From the NCBI RefSeq assembly GCF_039534165.1, contig NZ_BAAAUX010000011.1, forward strand, positions 1 to 64,000: 64,000 bases of DNA, read 5' to 3'. Origin of the DNA: Saccharopolyspora_D taberi (GTDB taxonomy: Bacteria > Actinomycetota > Actinomycetes > Mycobacteriales > Pseudonocardiaceae). The notes under the pieces were generated by a model. That model ran no database searches, was not told the origin of the DNA, and saw nothing but the letters and a program-made list of their open reading frames with translations. Position numbers and translations under genes: made by a program. Of this stretch, positions 43,231 through 52,411 are shown in pieces; position 1 is the first letter of the stretch, and every line of letters starts with the position of its first letter.

Positions 43231-43596
43231 CTGGTCGACTTCGGCCCGGTCGGGTCGGGTCGGGCGATCGAGGATGCTGCCTACGCCGCCTGGCACATAA
43301 CACCGCTGCACGACAACCGATGGGCGACGGAGCCGCCCCACCTCCTCACGAGGAGCGCCCGCACCGGCTGCCCGTGTTCGCCGACGCGTGCGGCCTGACG
43401 CGCGAGCAACGAGCCCGCGTGCTCGACGAGGTGGCTCGCGTCCAGGACCCAGGCGGCTCGCGTGGCAGCAGGCGCCATCGGGCCGAGCCCGGACACCGTC
43501 CGGCCCTGCAACGACGGGCGGTTCGCGGTCAGCATCGCGCGTTCCCTGCTGTGGCTCGACGAGCACCGCGCTGCGCTGGAGCGAGCACTGCGCTGA
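43231..43596 (+). pseudogene. Remnant of an APH-type phosphotransferase gene
   Basis: Only the C-terminal third survives, in alternating frames. Frame 1 from 43231 encodes LVDFGPVGSGRAIEDAAYAA then WHITPLHDNRWATE; about 43350 the homology moves to frame 0 with RLPVFADACGLTREQRARVL and DEVARVQD; about 43453 it returns to frame 1 with RFAVSIARSLLWLDEHRAAL and ends ERALR then TGA. The Asp-Phe-Gly pocket, the DAAY helix and the LDEHRAALE ending are the order seen in aminoglycoside phosphotransferase/choline kinase-like proteins. No N-terminal ATP-binding lobe or HGD catalytic loop remains upstream. Two indels plus loss of the 5' part make it a pseudogene. Confidence 0.65.
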
Positions 43597-43619
43597 GGAG
43601 GCAGGCTCTGCGGCAGCCG

Positions 43620-44093
43620 TCACGTTCCGCGCCGCCACCACCGGCGACGACGGGCGGGACCCGCGGCCGGCTCCGCCGGGGGCCGCGCGGCGGCCCGGTC
43701 GTCCCGCCACCGCCGCACGATCTCGTCGGCGTCGACCGGACCGATCCGCACCCGCGGACCGGTCGGCGCGCGCATCCACGCCGCGATCCGCAGGTTGAGG
43801 TCCGCGACGACATCGCGCACCTCGGCCTCGGTGGCCAGTTCGCGCACCTCGTCGGGCAGCCGCTCCGCCTCCTTGCGCAGCTGGAGCGGGGCGGGCAGCA
43901 GCGCGTCGGCGGAAAGCCCCTCGTCCCGCAACCGCTGCTTGATCCACCAGTTCTCGTCGTGCGGCTTGTTCATCCCCGGCAGGGGTTTCCCGGCGCCTGC
44001 CAGGTCGTCGAACGCCCCGCGCTCCTCCGCCTCGCGGATCTGCCGGTCCACCCAGGTCTCGAAGCTGACGAACGCCGGTTTCCGCTCTGTCAT
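43620..44093 (-). CDS. DUF1992 (DnaJ homologue subfamily C member 28-like) protein
   Basis: A 157-residue protein. Its first 70 residues match DUF1992: FETWVDRQIREAEERGAFDD followed by LAGAGKPLPGMNKPHDENWW and IKQRLRDEGLS. The rest is a helical region (ELATEAEVRDVVADLNLRIA) ending in an Arg/Pro-rich tail (ARRRRWWRRGT). The domain is conserved but without a known biochemical role, and no J-domain is present. It lies between two decayed genes. Confidence 0.87.
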   Translation of the reverse strand: MTERKPAFVSFETWVDRQIREAEERGAFDDLAGAGKPLPGMNKPHDENWWIKQRLRDEGLSADALLPAPLQLRKEAERLPDEVRELATEAEVRDVVADLNLRIAAWMRAPTGPRVRIGPVDADEIVRRWRDDRAAARPPAEPAAGPARRRRWWRRGT

Positions 44094-44216
44094 GGCGCCT
44101 CCCACCGCGTGCCGTGCCACTTCCCAGCTTGCCACCAACCGCCCCTTCGGGGGATCCGCGCGCAGCTGGCACCACCGCAGAATGCCCGCGAGACCCGCGC
44201 AGAGATGAGGTTCGCC

Positions 44217-45508
44217 GTGGACAAGTCCTACGACGTCGTCGTGATCGGGGCCGGCTTCGCCGGGCTGACCGCCGCCCGCGAGCTGTCGCTGCGGGGCCGC
44301 TCGGTCGCGCTGCTGGAGGCGCGCGACCGGATCGGCGGCCGCACCTGGACCGACCGGCGGCTGGGCCGCAGGCTGGAGATGGGCGGCACCTGGGTGCACT
44401 GGCTGCAACCGCACACCTGGAGCGAGATCACCCGCTACGGCCTGGCGGTCGAACCCAGCCCGACCGGCGGCCCGGTCTACTGGCTGGCGGGCGGCCAGGT
44501 CCACCGGGCAGCGCGGCGGAGTTCGACGCGCTGATCGCGCGCGGCATGGACCGGCTCGCCGCGGACAGCCGGGAGTGGTTCCCGCGCCCCTACGAACCGC
44601 TCCGCCACCCCGACCTGCACCACATCGACGACCGGACCGTGATCGACCACTTCACCGACTCCGGCCTCTCCCCCGCCGAACGCGAGGTCGGCATCGGCGT
44701 GTGGGCCGAGCACTTCAACGGACCGGCCGCGGTCTCCGGCCTGACCCAGGCGATGCGCTGGTGCGCGGCGGCCTCCGGCGACTGGCGCCTGCTGCACGAG
44801 GCCACGTCCGGACACCGCCTGACCACCGGCACGGCGTCGCTGGCCGCCGCGATCGCCGAGCACGGCACCGCCGATCTGCACCTGGGCACCAAGGTCACCG
44901 CCGTCTCCCAGCACGGGCCGATCACCGTGACCACCGCCGACGGTTCCCGCCGCACCGCGCGGCAGGTCGTGTGCACGCTTCCGCTCAACGCGCTGACCTC
45001 GATCGACTTCGATCCCGCCCTGCCGGAACCCAAGCGCGCGGCGAGCGCGGAACGCACCGCCTCGCAGGGGTTGAAGACCTGGATCCGGGTGCGGGGCGAG
45101 ATCGAGCCCTTCACCGCGTACGCCCCGGACGACCACCCGCTGACCTTCGCGCGGCCGGAGTACACAGTGGACGGAGACACCCTCCTGGTCGCCTTCGGAA
45201 CCCGCGCCGCCGACCTCCACCCCACCGACAAGGAAGGCGTCACCCACGCCCTGCACCGCTGGCGCGACGATCTGGAGGTCGTCGACGTCGCCGGGCACGA
45301 CTGGATGAGCGACGAGTTCTCCCGCGAGACCTGGCCGATGCAGCGCCCCGGCCACCTCACCAAGTACCTCGCCGCGTTGCAGCGCCCGCACGGCGGCGTC
45401 CACTTCGCCGGGTCCGACATCGCCAACGGCTGGGCCGGTTTCATCGACGGCGCCATCGAAAGCGGCCTGCGCGTCGCGGGGCAGGTGGAGGCCGCGCTCG
45501 GCTCGTGA
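44217..45508 (+). pseudogene. Flavin monoamine oxidase interrupted by a single-base frameshift
   Basis: The N-terminal part (44217-44534) has the FAD motif VVVIGAGFAGLTAAREL, EARDRIGGRTWTDRR and GGTWVHWLQP of amine oxidases, then stops. The rest continues in a different frame from about 44509 to 45508, with EFDALIARGMDRLAA, LTQAMRWCAAASGDW, QVVCTLPLNAL and the closing FAGSDIANGWAGFIDGAIES flavin motif. The switch lies at GGG 44506-44508: adding one G restores HRGSAAEFDAL. Joined, the product would be about 430 residues, full length for the family. Either a recent inactivation or a homopolymer sequencing error. GTG start with GAGG upstream. Confidence 0.8.
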
Positions 45509-45601
45509 CCTGGCTCGCATTGTCCCGTCCCCACCACGAATACCGTTCACATGTTTTAGCGTGGTCGGCGCTTTTCGGCTTCGATCCTGGGGGACTCGCA
45601 C

Positions 45602-46396
45602 ATGACCGTGCCACCGACCGGCCAGTACCCGCAGCAGGCGCCGCCGCGCCCGCCCGGACCAGCGGCGCCGCAGCAGTTCGCGGCCGCCGCGATGGGGCTG
45701 GTGAAGGTCTACGGGAGCGGCCCGTCGGCGGTGCAGGCGCTCGGCGGCGTCAACGCCGGGTTCCCGCGCGGGCAGTTCAGCGCGATCATGGGCCCGTCCG
45801 GGTCGGGCAAGTCGACGCTGATGCACTGCCTGGCCGGGCTCGACGTCGCCACCCACGGCCAGGTCACGCTGGGCGAGCTCAACCTGACCGGGATGCCCGA
45901 CAAGCAGCTGACCCAGGTGCGCCGGGACCGGATCGGCTTCATCTTCCAGTCGTTCAACCTGCTGCCCACGCTCACCGCCGAGCAGAACATCCTGCTGCCG
46001 CTGGAGCTGGCGGGCCGCAAGCCCGACCCGCGGTGGTTCCAGACGATCACCCAGGCGCTGGGCATCGCCGAGCGGCTGCGGCACCGGCCCAGCGAGCTCT
46101 CCGGCGGCCAGCAGCAGCGGGTCGCGGTCGCGCGGGCGCTGGTGACCCGGCCGGAGGTCGTCTTCGCCGACGAGCCGACCGGCGCGCTGGACTCCAAGTC
46201 CGGCACCAACCTGCTGAACTTCCTGCGCCAGTCGGTAAACCAGTTCGGCCAGACGGTGGTGATGGTGACCCACGACCCGGTCGCGGCCTCCTACGCCGAC
46301 AGCGTCACGCTGCTGGCCGACGGCCACATCGCCGGGCGCATCGAGCGGCCGACCCCGGACGCGGTGCTCAACGCGCTGCGTGGACTGGGCGGCTGA
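45602..46396 (+). CDS. ABC transporter ATP-binding protein (MacB/LolD type)
   Basis: A 264-residue ATPase with a 25-residue Pro/Gln-rich N-terminal tail. Walker A is GPSGSGKST, the signature LSGGQQQRVAVARAL, Walker B VVFADEPTGALDSKSG, and the switch His lies in MVTHDPVA. The ADEPTGALD motif is characteristic of the FtsX/MacB exporter class. It is followed after 7 bp by its permease and likely works in mechanotransmission or export of a lipid or peptide; the substrate is unknown. Confidence 0.94.
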   Translation: MTVPPTGQYPQQAPPRPPGPAAPQQFAAAAMGLVKVYGSGPSAVQALGGVNAGFPRGQFSAIMGPSGSGKSTLMHCLAGLDVATHGQVTLGELNLTGMPDKQLTQVRRDRIGFIFQSFNLLPTLTAEQNILLPLELAGRKPDPRWFQTITQALGIAERLRHRPSELSGGQQQRVAVARALVTRPEVVFADEPTGALDSKSGTNLLNFLRQSVNQFGQTVVMVTHDPVAASYADSVTLLADGHIAGRIERPTPDAVLNALRGLGG

Positions 46397-46403
46397 TCCG
46401 GCG

Positions 46404-48887
46404 ATGCTGCGCAACACACTGGCCCAGCTGCGGGCCAACGTCGGCCGGGTGTCGGCCGCCGCGCTGGCGATCGTGCTCGGCGTCGCCTTCGTCGCGGCCA
46501 CCCTGGTGTTCACCGGTACCTTCGAGCGCGCCACCGTCCGCGCCGCCGCGGCGCCGGAGCTGGCCGCGGACCTGGTCGTCGACTCCGACGGCGGCGAGGG
46601 CTTCGAGGACGACAGCGCCCAGCGGGTGGCCGGGGTTCCCGGCGTGGCCGCGGCCGAGTTCCGCTACAGCACCAGCGCCGAGACCGCGTGGGCGGGCGGC
46701 AACGGCTACTCGTCGGTGTTCGTCGTGCCCGCCGACCCGAGGCTGCACTGGTTCAGCCTCGCCGAGGGCGGGCTGCCCGGTCCGGACGACGAGGTCGCGC
46801 TCGACGTCGTGGCCGCGCGCAACGCCGGGCTGAAGGTCGGCGACACCATCACCGCCAAGACGTTGAGCTACGCCGCGGGCGGCGAGGTGCGGACCGACCT
46901 GAAGGTCAGCGGCCTGGTCGACACCGGCCGGACGCTGGTCACCGGCGGCGGCACGCCGACCCTGTTCGCGGCCCCGGCGCTGATGGAGAGGCTGGAGCTC
47001 AACTCGGCCACGGCCGTGGACGTGCTGGTCGACGACGGCGCCGACGCCGAAACCGTGCGCTCGGCGATCACCGCCGCGATGGGCCCCGGCTTCGACGTGC
47101 GGACCGGTGAGGAGCGCGCCGCCGAGACCGCCGAGCAGCTCGGACCGATCTCGGCGGTGATCAACGCGATCCTGCTGCCGTTCGCCGGGATCGCGCTGTT
47201 CGTGGCCGGGTTCGTCATCATCAACACCTTCTCGATCCTGCTGGCCCAGCGCAGCCGCCAGTACGCGCTGCTGCGCTGCGTGGGCGCCAGCCGGGGGCAG
47301 ATCCGCGGGTCGGCGCTGCTGGAGGCGGTGATCATCGGCGCGGTGGCGTCGGTGCTGGGCACCCTGGTCGGCGTGCTGGCCGCCGCGGTCGTCGGTTGGC
47401 CGCTGGGGCTGACGAAGTCCCCGGTGGACTTCGGGTCGCTGGGCATCTCGGCGCTGTCGCTGGTCCTGCCGCCGGTCATCGGCGTGGTGGTGACGCTGCT
47501 GTCGGCGTTGGCGCCCGCCGGGCGGGCCACCCGGGTCAGCCCGCTCGCCGCGCTGCGGCCGGTCGTGCAGGAGTCGACGGCCCGCAGGATCAGCATCGTG
47601 CGGCTGGTGTTCGCGCTGGTGCTGTTCGGCCTCGGGGCGGCGCTGCTGCTGGGCGGCGCGTTCGGCGGCAGCCTGGCGCTGGCGGTGCCGGGCGCGATGA
47701 TCACCGCGATCGGCGTCCTGCTGTGGACGCCGTCGCTGATCCCCGGGGTGGCGAAGCTGTTCGGCGCGCTGTTCCGGTTCACCGGGCCGACCGGGGTGCT
47801 GGCCACCGGAAACGCGGTGCGCAACCCCTACCGCGCCGCGTCCACCAGCACCGCGCTCATGATCGGCGTGGGCCTGATCGTGCTGCTGGTCACCGGCACG
47901 GCCACCGCGCAGGAGACCGCCCGGTCCCGCATCGACGAGCAGTACCCGGTCGACGCGATCCTGACCAGCGAGTCCGGCCAGATCGCGCCGGAGCTGCTGG
48001 CGAAGGCGGAGTCGGTGCAGGGCGTCGCCGAGTCGGCGACGTTGCGCGCCGCCGACGTCCAGGTGGACTACTCCGACTACCGGGTCCTGGGCATCGACCC
48101 GGCCGCGTTCGGCCGGATCGCGCGGCACGGCGGGGACGTCCTGCGTCCGGGCACCGCGCTGATGAACCCGACCGACCTGGAGTACAGCGACGTCAAGGCC
48201 GGTCAGCAATTGCAGATCCCGGGGCCGAATGGGCGCACCGTCTCGGTCGAGCTGGTCAGCAGCGAGCTCGCCGAGAACAACCAGATCGTGCTCGCCGAGT
48301 CCGACCTCGCCACGATCGCGCCGGACGCGCCGGTCGGCGCGGTGTGGATGCGCGCGGACGACTCCGTCGACACCAAGGTCTTCGTCGACGGGCTCACCAG
48401 CTTCTACCTCAGTTCCGGTGGCGGAGCGGTGAAGCTGGCAGGCGCAGCGCCGATGCGCGCCCAGGTGGACACGGTGCTCGACATCATGCTGTCGATCGTC
48501 ACCGGCCTGCTCGGCGTCGCGGTGATCATCGCGGTCGTGGGCATCGCGAACACGCTCGGCCTGTCGGTGCTGGAGCGCGGGCGGGAGTCGGCGCTGCTGC
48601 GGGCGCTCGGGCTGACCCGCGGGCAGCTGCGCGGAACGCTCGCGCTGGAGGCGATCCTGCTGGCGCTGGTGGGTGCAGTGCTGGGCTCGGCGCTGGGAAT
48701 CCTGTTCGCGTGGGCGGGTTCGGCGGCGCTGTTCGGCCAGATCGGGTTCGAGTCGACCTTCCAGGTCCCGTTCGGGCGAGTGGGGCTGGTGCTGCTGTGC
48801 GCGCTGCTGGCCGGTGTCGTCGCTTCGGTGCTGCCCGCTCGGCGGGCGGCGAAGGCCGCTCCCGCGGCGGCGCTTTCGGACGAGTGA
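46404..48887 (+). CDS. FtsX-like ABC permease
   Basis: An 827-residue permease with duplicated FtsX units. An N-terminal helix (18-38) precedes a large extracytoplasmic MacB-like domain, then three helices (about 250-380, with FAGIALFVAGFVIINTFSIL and RSRQYALLRCVGASRGQIRG), a middle section, a second N-helix and periplasmic domain, and a final three-helix FtsX unit (GVAVIIAVVGIANTLGLSVL then RALGLTRGQLRGTLALEAIL) ending with PARRAAKAAPAAALSDE. It pairs with the ATPase seven bases upstream. A 16-bp perfect hairpin follows its stop. Confidence 0.93.
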   Translation: MLRNTLAQLRANVGRVSAAALAIVLGVAFVAATLVFTGTFERATVRAAAAPELAADLVVDSDGGEGFEDDSAQRVAGVPGVAAAEFRYSTSAETAWAGGNGYSSVFVVPADPRLHWFSLAEGGLPGPDDEVALDVVAARNAGLKVGDTITAKTLSYAAGGEVRTDLKVSGLVDTGRTLVTGGGTPTLFAAPALMERLELNSATAVDVLVDDGADAETVRSAITAAMGPGFDVRTGEERAAETAEQLGPISAVINAILLPFAGIALFVAGFVIINTFSILLAQRSRQYALLRCVGASRGQIRGSALLEAVIIGAVASVLGTLVGVLAAAVVGWPLGLTKSPVDFGSLGISALSLVLPPVIGVVVTLLSALAPAGRATRVSPLAALRPVVQESTARRISIVRLVFALVLFGLGAALLLGGAFGGSLALAVPGAMITAIGVLLWTPSLIPGVAKLFGALFRFTGPTGVLATGNAVRNPYRAASTSTALMIGVGLIVLLVTGTATAQETARSRIDEQYPVDAILTSESGQIAPELLAKAESVQGVAESATLRAADVQVDYSDYRVLGIDPAAFGRIARHGGDVLRPGTALMNPTDLEYSDVKAGQQLQIPGPNGRTVSVELVSSELAENNQIVLAESDLATIAPDAPVGAVWMRADDSVDTKVFVDGLTSFYLSSGGGAVKLAGAAPMRAQVDTVLDIMLSIVTGLLGVAVIIAVVGIANTLGLSVLERGRESALLRALGLTRGQLRGTLALEAILLALVGAVLGSALGILFAWAGSAALFGQIGFESTFQVPFGRVGLVLLCALLAGVVASVLPARRAAKAAPAAALSDE

Positions 48888-48922
48888 GGCGCCTGGTCTC
48901 GGACCGCGCCTTGAGCGCCGAC

Positions 48923-48965
48923 AACCGGCGCGGGGAGTCGTCACCGGTCACTCCCCGCGCCGGTT
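48923..48965 (+). terminator. Strong hairpin after the ABC exporter operon
   Basis: AACCGGCGCGGGGAGT (48923-48938) and ACTCCCCGCGCCGGTT (48950-48965) are perfect 16-base complements around an 11-base loop, 36 bp after the permease stop. The best terminator candidate in the window, without a T-tract. Confidence 0.8.
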
Positions 48966-49065
48966 CCACTACGAACCGGTGTCGATCGCTGCGTCCGGGG
49001 CCGCGGGACTGCTAGAAGAGAAGTCGATCATCAATACCGGCCAGTCTCGGAAAGGACCGCCCCGG

Positions 49066-50253
49066 ATGCCCACCGACACCAGCGCACGCAAGATCGACCG
49101 CGGTGACAGCGAGGGTTGCCCCCTCCACCGGGGCACCGACGGGGTCTGGCAGGTGCGCGGCTACTCCGCCGCGCGGGCGGTGCTGCGCAGCACCGACACC
49201 GTGCAGGCCGGGCTCGGGGTGGAGACCGTCGAGAAGATGCCCGCCAAGATCCGGCGGCCGGTGCTCTACCGCGACGGCGCCGAGCACCGCGAGCACCGCA
49301 GGCAGACCGCGAAGTACTTCACCCCGCGCCGGGTCGACGAGCACTACCGCCCGATCATGCAGCGGGTTTCCGACGCGCAGATCGGCAAGCTGCGCGCGGA
49401 CGGCCAGGCGCAGCTGTCCGAGCTGAGCTTCCACCTGTCCATCGAGGTCGCCTCGGCGGTGATCGGGCTGACCGACAGCAGGCCCGGGATCCGGCGCAGG
49501 CTGGAGCGGTTCTTCCCGGAGGAGTTCGGCGAACCCGGCTTCACCAGCCTGCACGGCCTGTACTGGGTGTGGCGGCAGGCCGCGAACTGGACCTCGGTCT
49601 ACCTCGGCGACGTCCGGCCTGCCATCCGCGCCCGCCGCCGCGACCGGCGCGACGACCTGATCTCGCACCTGCTCGACGACGGCTGCTCGGCGGCCGAGAT
49701 CCTCGGCGAGTGCATCACCTTCGCGGCGGCGGGGATGATCACGACCCGGGAGTTCGTCAACGTCGCGGCGTGGCACCTGTTCACCGACGAGGAGCTGCTG
49801 GCCCGGTACCGGGAGGCCGACGAGCCCGGACGGCTGGCGGTCCTGCACGAGATCCTGCGGCTGGAACCGGTCGTCGGGCACCTGCGCCGGCGCACCACCG
49901 CGGCCGTCGAAGTCCCCGACGGCGACGGCGTGGTCACCATCCCCGAGGGCGATGTCGTCGACATCGTCGTCAGCGCCACCAACACCGACACCGCCGCGAT
50001 GGGCGATCAGCCGGAGGCGGTCTGCCCCGGGCGGTCGCTCTCGGCGGGCGCCTCCCCGCAGGGACTGTCGTTCGGGGACGGCGCGCACAAGTGCCCGGGG
50101 TCGAACATCGCGATCCTGGAGACCGACATCTTCCTCAGCAAGCTGTTCTCCCTGCCAGGACTGACGATGCGCCAGCCGCCCCGGGTGACGTTCAACGACG
50201 CGATCGGCGGCTACGAGCTGCGCGACTTCGTCGTGGCGCTGTCGCAGGACTGA
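49066..50253 (+). CDS. Cytochrome P450
   Basis: A 395-residue soluble bacterial P450. The heme-thiolate motif is FGDGAHKCPG with Cys at 343, the K-helix ExxR is EILRL, and the I-helix oxygen-activation region reads FAAAGMITTREF, retaining the Thr pair. The N-terminal GCPLHRG opening is seen in a subset of actinobacterial CYPs. The meander region (NTDTAAMGDQPEAVCPGRSL) is altered from the usual DPxxF-PxR. No ferredoxin or reductase gene is adjacent, and no biosynthetic cluster surrounds it, so the substrate is unknown. Translation starts at ATG with GGAAAGGA upstream. Confidence 0.92.
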   Translation: MPTDTSARKIDRGDSEGCPLHRGTDGVWQVRGYSAARAVLRSTDTVQAGLGVETVEKMPAKIRRPVLYRDGAEHREHRRQTAKYFTPRRVDEHYRPIMQRVSDAQIGKLRADGQAQLSELSFHLSIEVASAVIGLTDSRPGIRRRLERFFPEEFGEPGFTSLHGLYWVWRQAANWTSVYLGDVRPAIRARRRDRRDDLISHLLDDGCSAAEILGECITFAAAGMITTREFVNVAAWHLFTDEELLARYREADEPGRLAVLHEILRLEPVVGHLRRRTTAAVEVPDGDGVVTIPEGDVVDIVVSATNTDTAAMGDQPEAVCPGRSLSAGASPQGLSFGDGAHKCPGSNIAILETDIFLSKLFSLPGLTMRQPPRVTFNDAIGGYELRDFVVALSQD

Positions 50254-50333
50254 GGTTTCGCGGCGGGCGTCGCGGGATTCGCGGCGGTGTCGCGGTATTC
50301 GCGGCGCTGCCGCAGGACTGGATCTTTGCGGCG
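50234..50333 (+). repeat. Imperfect duplication of the P450 3' end
   Basis: The 32 bases spanning the P450 stop (50234-50265) recur at 50302-50333 with 25 identities, including GCAGGACTG. Between them GTCGCGG-ATTCGCGGCG occurs twice in tandem (about 50268-50307). This looks like slippage or unequal exchange that extended the non-coding tail. Confidence 0.5.
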
Positions 50334-50359
50334 AATGGCCGATCGGCTGAGCCGGGACG

Positions 50360-50384
50360 GGCCGATCGACTGAGCCGATCGGCC
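50360..50384 (+). terminator. Hairpin between P450 and DUF418 genes
   Basis: GGCCGATCG (50360-50368) and CGATCGGCC (50376-50384) pair perfectly around the 7-base loop ACTGAGC. A related GGCCGATCGGCTGAGCCG begins at 50337, so alternative pairings exist. Confidence 0.55.
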
Positions 50385-50407
50385 TTGCGAACTGGGAATC
50401 TTGTGGC

Positions 50408-51559
50408 ATGAGACCGCCGACCTCGCACCATCCGGGAGAGCCCGGCACAGCTCCCGTTCCCCCTGCCGCCGCTCCCCCTGTCCCCGATCCTGCTGTCCCC
50501 GTTGCTGCTGCCCCCGTCCCTGCCGTCCCCGTTCCCGCCCCGCCACGCGGCACCACCCCGCCACACGGCGCCGCCCCGCCACGCGGCACCGCCGCGCCTC
50601 CCAGCACGACCGGCGCGCGGGTCGGAGCTCTCGACGCCCTGCGGGGCTTGGCGCTGTGCGGCATCCTGCTCGTCAACATCCCACCGGTCATGGAGATGAC
50701 CAGGGTCGTGGACGGGCGCATGCTGCCCGTCCCGCACGCGTTCGACATGTTCGTCCAGCAGCGGTTCTTCCCGATCTTCTCCCTGCTCTTCGGCGTCGGG
50801 TTCGGGATCTTCCTGCGCCGGGCGGCCGAACGCGCCGCGCGCCCACGCGTGTTGCTGCTGCGCCGGCTCCTCATGCTCGGCGCGCTCGGGGCGCTGCACC
50901 AGATCCTGCAACCGGGCGAAGCCCTGCTCCCGTACGCGATCATCGGCCTCGTCCTGCTGCTGCCGCTGAGTTTCCTGCCGTGGTGGGCCGATCTCGCGCT
51001 GGGCGCGGCGGCGCTCGTCGCGGCGGTGACCTACACCAGCGGCGGGATCGCGGTCATCCCCGGCCTGATGCTGATCGGTTTCGGCCTCGCCGGACTGCCC
51101 GCGGTGCTGCACCGGCACACCGCCTCGGTGGCAGCGGTCTTCGTGCTGTCCCTCGGCCTCTCGGTCGTCGGTCTGCTCTGGCAGGAGCAGGATCCGCTTT
51201 CGGCGGGGTTCACGACTTCGTCGGCCGTGGCGGGCCTGTGCATGGCGACCACCTACCTGACGGGTTTCCTCCTGCTGCTGAGGACTCCGGCCGAGCGTCC
51301 GCTGTCCGCGGTGCTCGAACCGCTCGGCCGGATGGCCCTGACCAACTACGTGACGGCGACGCTGCTGTTCGTCCCCTTAGGACACTTACTCGGCCTGCAC
51401 CGGTCCACGGCCTGGGGCGCGGTCCTCGCGCTCGCCGCCGGAATCCTCCTCGTGCAGGTGCTGTGGAGCCGGTGGTGGCTCCGGCGCTTCCGCTACGGCC
51501 CGCTGGAATGGGTCTGGCGCTGCTTCACGTGGTGGAAGATCGTGCCGCTGCGCGGCTGA
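50408..51559 (+). CDS. DUF418-family membrane protein
   Basis: A 383-residue polytopic protein. Residues 1-70 are an unusually Pro/Ala-rich, probably disordered extension. The family core follows: GALDALRGLALCGILLVNIP, FVQQRFFPIFSLLFGVGFGI, several further helices, and the C-terminal DUF418 domain with PLGRMALTNYVTATLLF and RFRYGPLEWVWRCFTWWKIV. Related to acyltransferase-3-like membrane proteins; no substrate is known. It is convergent with the hydrolase gene, stop codons adjoining. Confidence 0.88.
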   Translation: MRPPTSHHPGEPGTAPVPPAAAPPVPDPAVPVAAAPVPAVPVPAPPRGTTPPHGAAPPRGTAAPPSTTGARVGALDALRGLALCGILLVNIPPVMEMTRVVDGRMLPVPHAFDMFVQQRFFPIFSLLFGVGFGIFLRRAAERAARPRVLLLRRLLMLGALGALHQILQPGEALLPYAIIGLVLLLPLSFLPWWADLALGAAALVAAVTYTSGGIAVIPGLMLIGFGLAGLPAVLHRHTASVAAVFVLSLGLSVVGLLWQEQDPLSAGFTTSSAVAGLCMATTYLTGFLLLLRTPAERPLSAVLEPLGRMALTNYVTATLLFVPLGHLLGLHRSTAWGAVLALAAGILLVQVLWSRWWLRRFRYGPLEWVWRCFTWWKIVPLRG

Positions 51560-52411
51560 TCACCGGACCCGGTGCAGGAACTCCGAGAGAACGGCGTTGA
51601 ACTCGGCCGGGCGCTCCATGTTCGGGTAGTGCGCGGTGCCGTCGACGGTCGTCGACGATCCGTTCGGCACGGTCCGGGCGACCTGCTCGGCCATGCCGAT
51701 GTGGTCGGCGGTGTCGAGCCCACCGACGATGGCGTGCAGGTCAGCCGTGATCTCCGGCAGCCGCTGCCAGGTGTTCTCCACCGGGATCAGCGGCACGGCG
51801 GCGGGCTTCCCGTTCGCCGGGTCCGTCCGGACGTGCGCGGCGACGGTCTCGGTGACCATCTGCCTGCACTGCGCGACGACCTGCGGATCGACCTGGCCGA
51901 GGTCGCGGTGCGGGCCGGCGGTGAACAGCATGAACGCGTCGATCCAGCCCTCCGCGTCCCCGGCCTCCTGGGTGCGCTGCCAGGTGCTCAGGATCTCCAG
52001 CGTCCACGGGTCGGTGAACCGCGGCTCGCTGGTACCGGCCCCGCTGATGACCAGGGAGGACACCAGATGCGGATGCTCCAGCGCGGTGTCGAGCGCGGTT
52101 GTCGCGCCCATGGACAGCCCGACCAGGCCGACGGGCCCGAGGCCGAGGTGTTCCAGCAGCGCCGCGATGTCGTCGCAGTGCCGGAACGGCTCGACCGGCG
52201 TCGAGGACCGGCCGTGGCCGCGCGCATCGGGCGCGATGACCCGGTACCGCTGGGAGAACTCCTCGATCTGCCGGTTCCACATGCGGTGGTCGAGTCCGCC
52301 GCCGTGCAGGAACACAAGCGGCTCGCCGCTTCCGGTGTCGCTGTAGGCGAGGCGTCCCCCCGCGATGTCGGCGTGTCGCACGTCGTCCAGCGCCAGCTTG
52401 CTCTCCATCAT
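51560..52411 (-). CDS. Alpha/beta hydrolase
   Basis: A 283-residue hydrolase. The oxyanion segment is LVFLHGGGLDHRMW, the nucleophile elbow GLSMGAT (Ser), and the catalytic His is in DGTAHYPNMERP; IAPDARGHGRSS follows beta-4. The general 3-oxoadipate enol-lactonase/haloperoxidase-like group fits; the substrate is unknown. Two consecutive ATGs are possible starts. A perfect ATGACA-N7-TGTCAT inverted repeat begins at the start codon, suggesting repression by a regulator not encoded next to it. Confidence 0.88.
   Translation of the reverse strand: MMESKLALDDVRHADIAGGRLAYSDTGSGEPLVFLHGGGLDHRMWNRQIEEFSQRYRVIAPDARGHGRSSTPVEPFRHCDDIAALLEHLGLGPVGLVGLSMGATTALDTALEHPHLVSSLVISGAGTSEPRFTDPWTLEILSTWQRTQEAGDAEGWIDAFMLFTAGPHRDLGQVDPQVVAQCRQMVTETVAAHVRTDPANGKPAAVPLIPVENTWQRLPEITADLHAIVGGLDTADHIGMAEQVARTVPNGSSTTVDGTAHYPNMERPAEFNAVLSEFLHRVR

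Noticed and set aside
46368..48944. 858-codon minus-strand frame opposite the FtsX permease
   Set aside because: Composition is an antisense artefact (Arg, Gln, Asp, His repeats); the plus-strand permease is unambiguous.
50470..50610. Proline-rich coding stretch with CCCCGTTCCC-like repeats, considered as an independent repeat element
   Set aside because: It is in frame with the DUF418 gene and explained as a low-complexity N-terminal extension.
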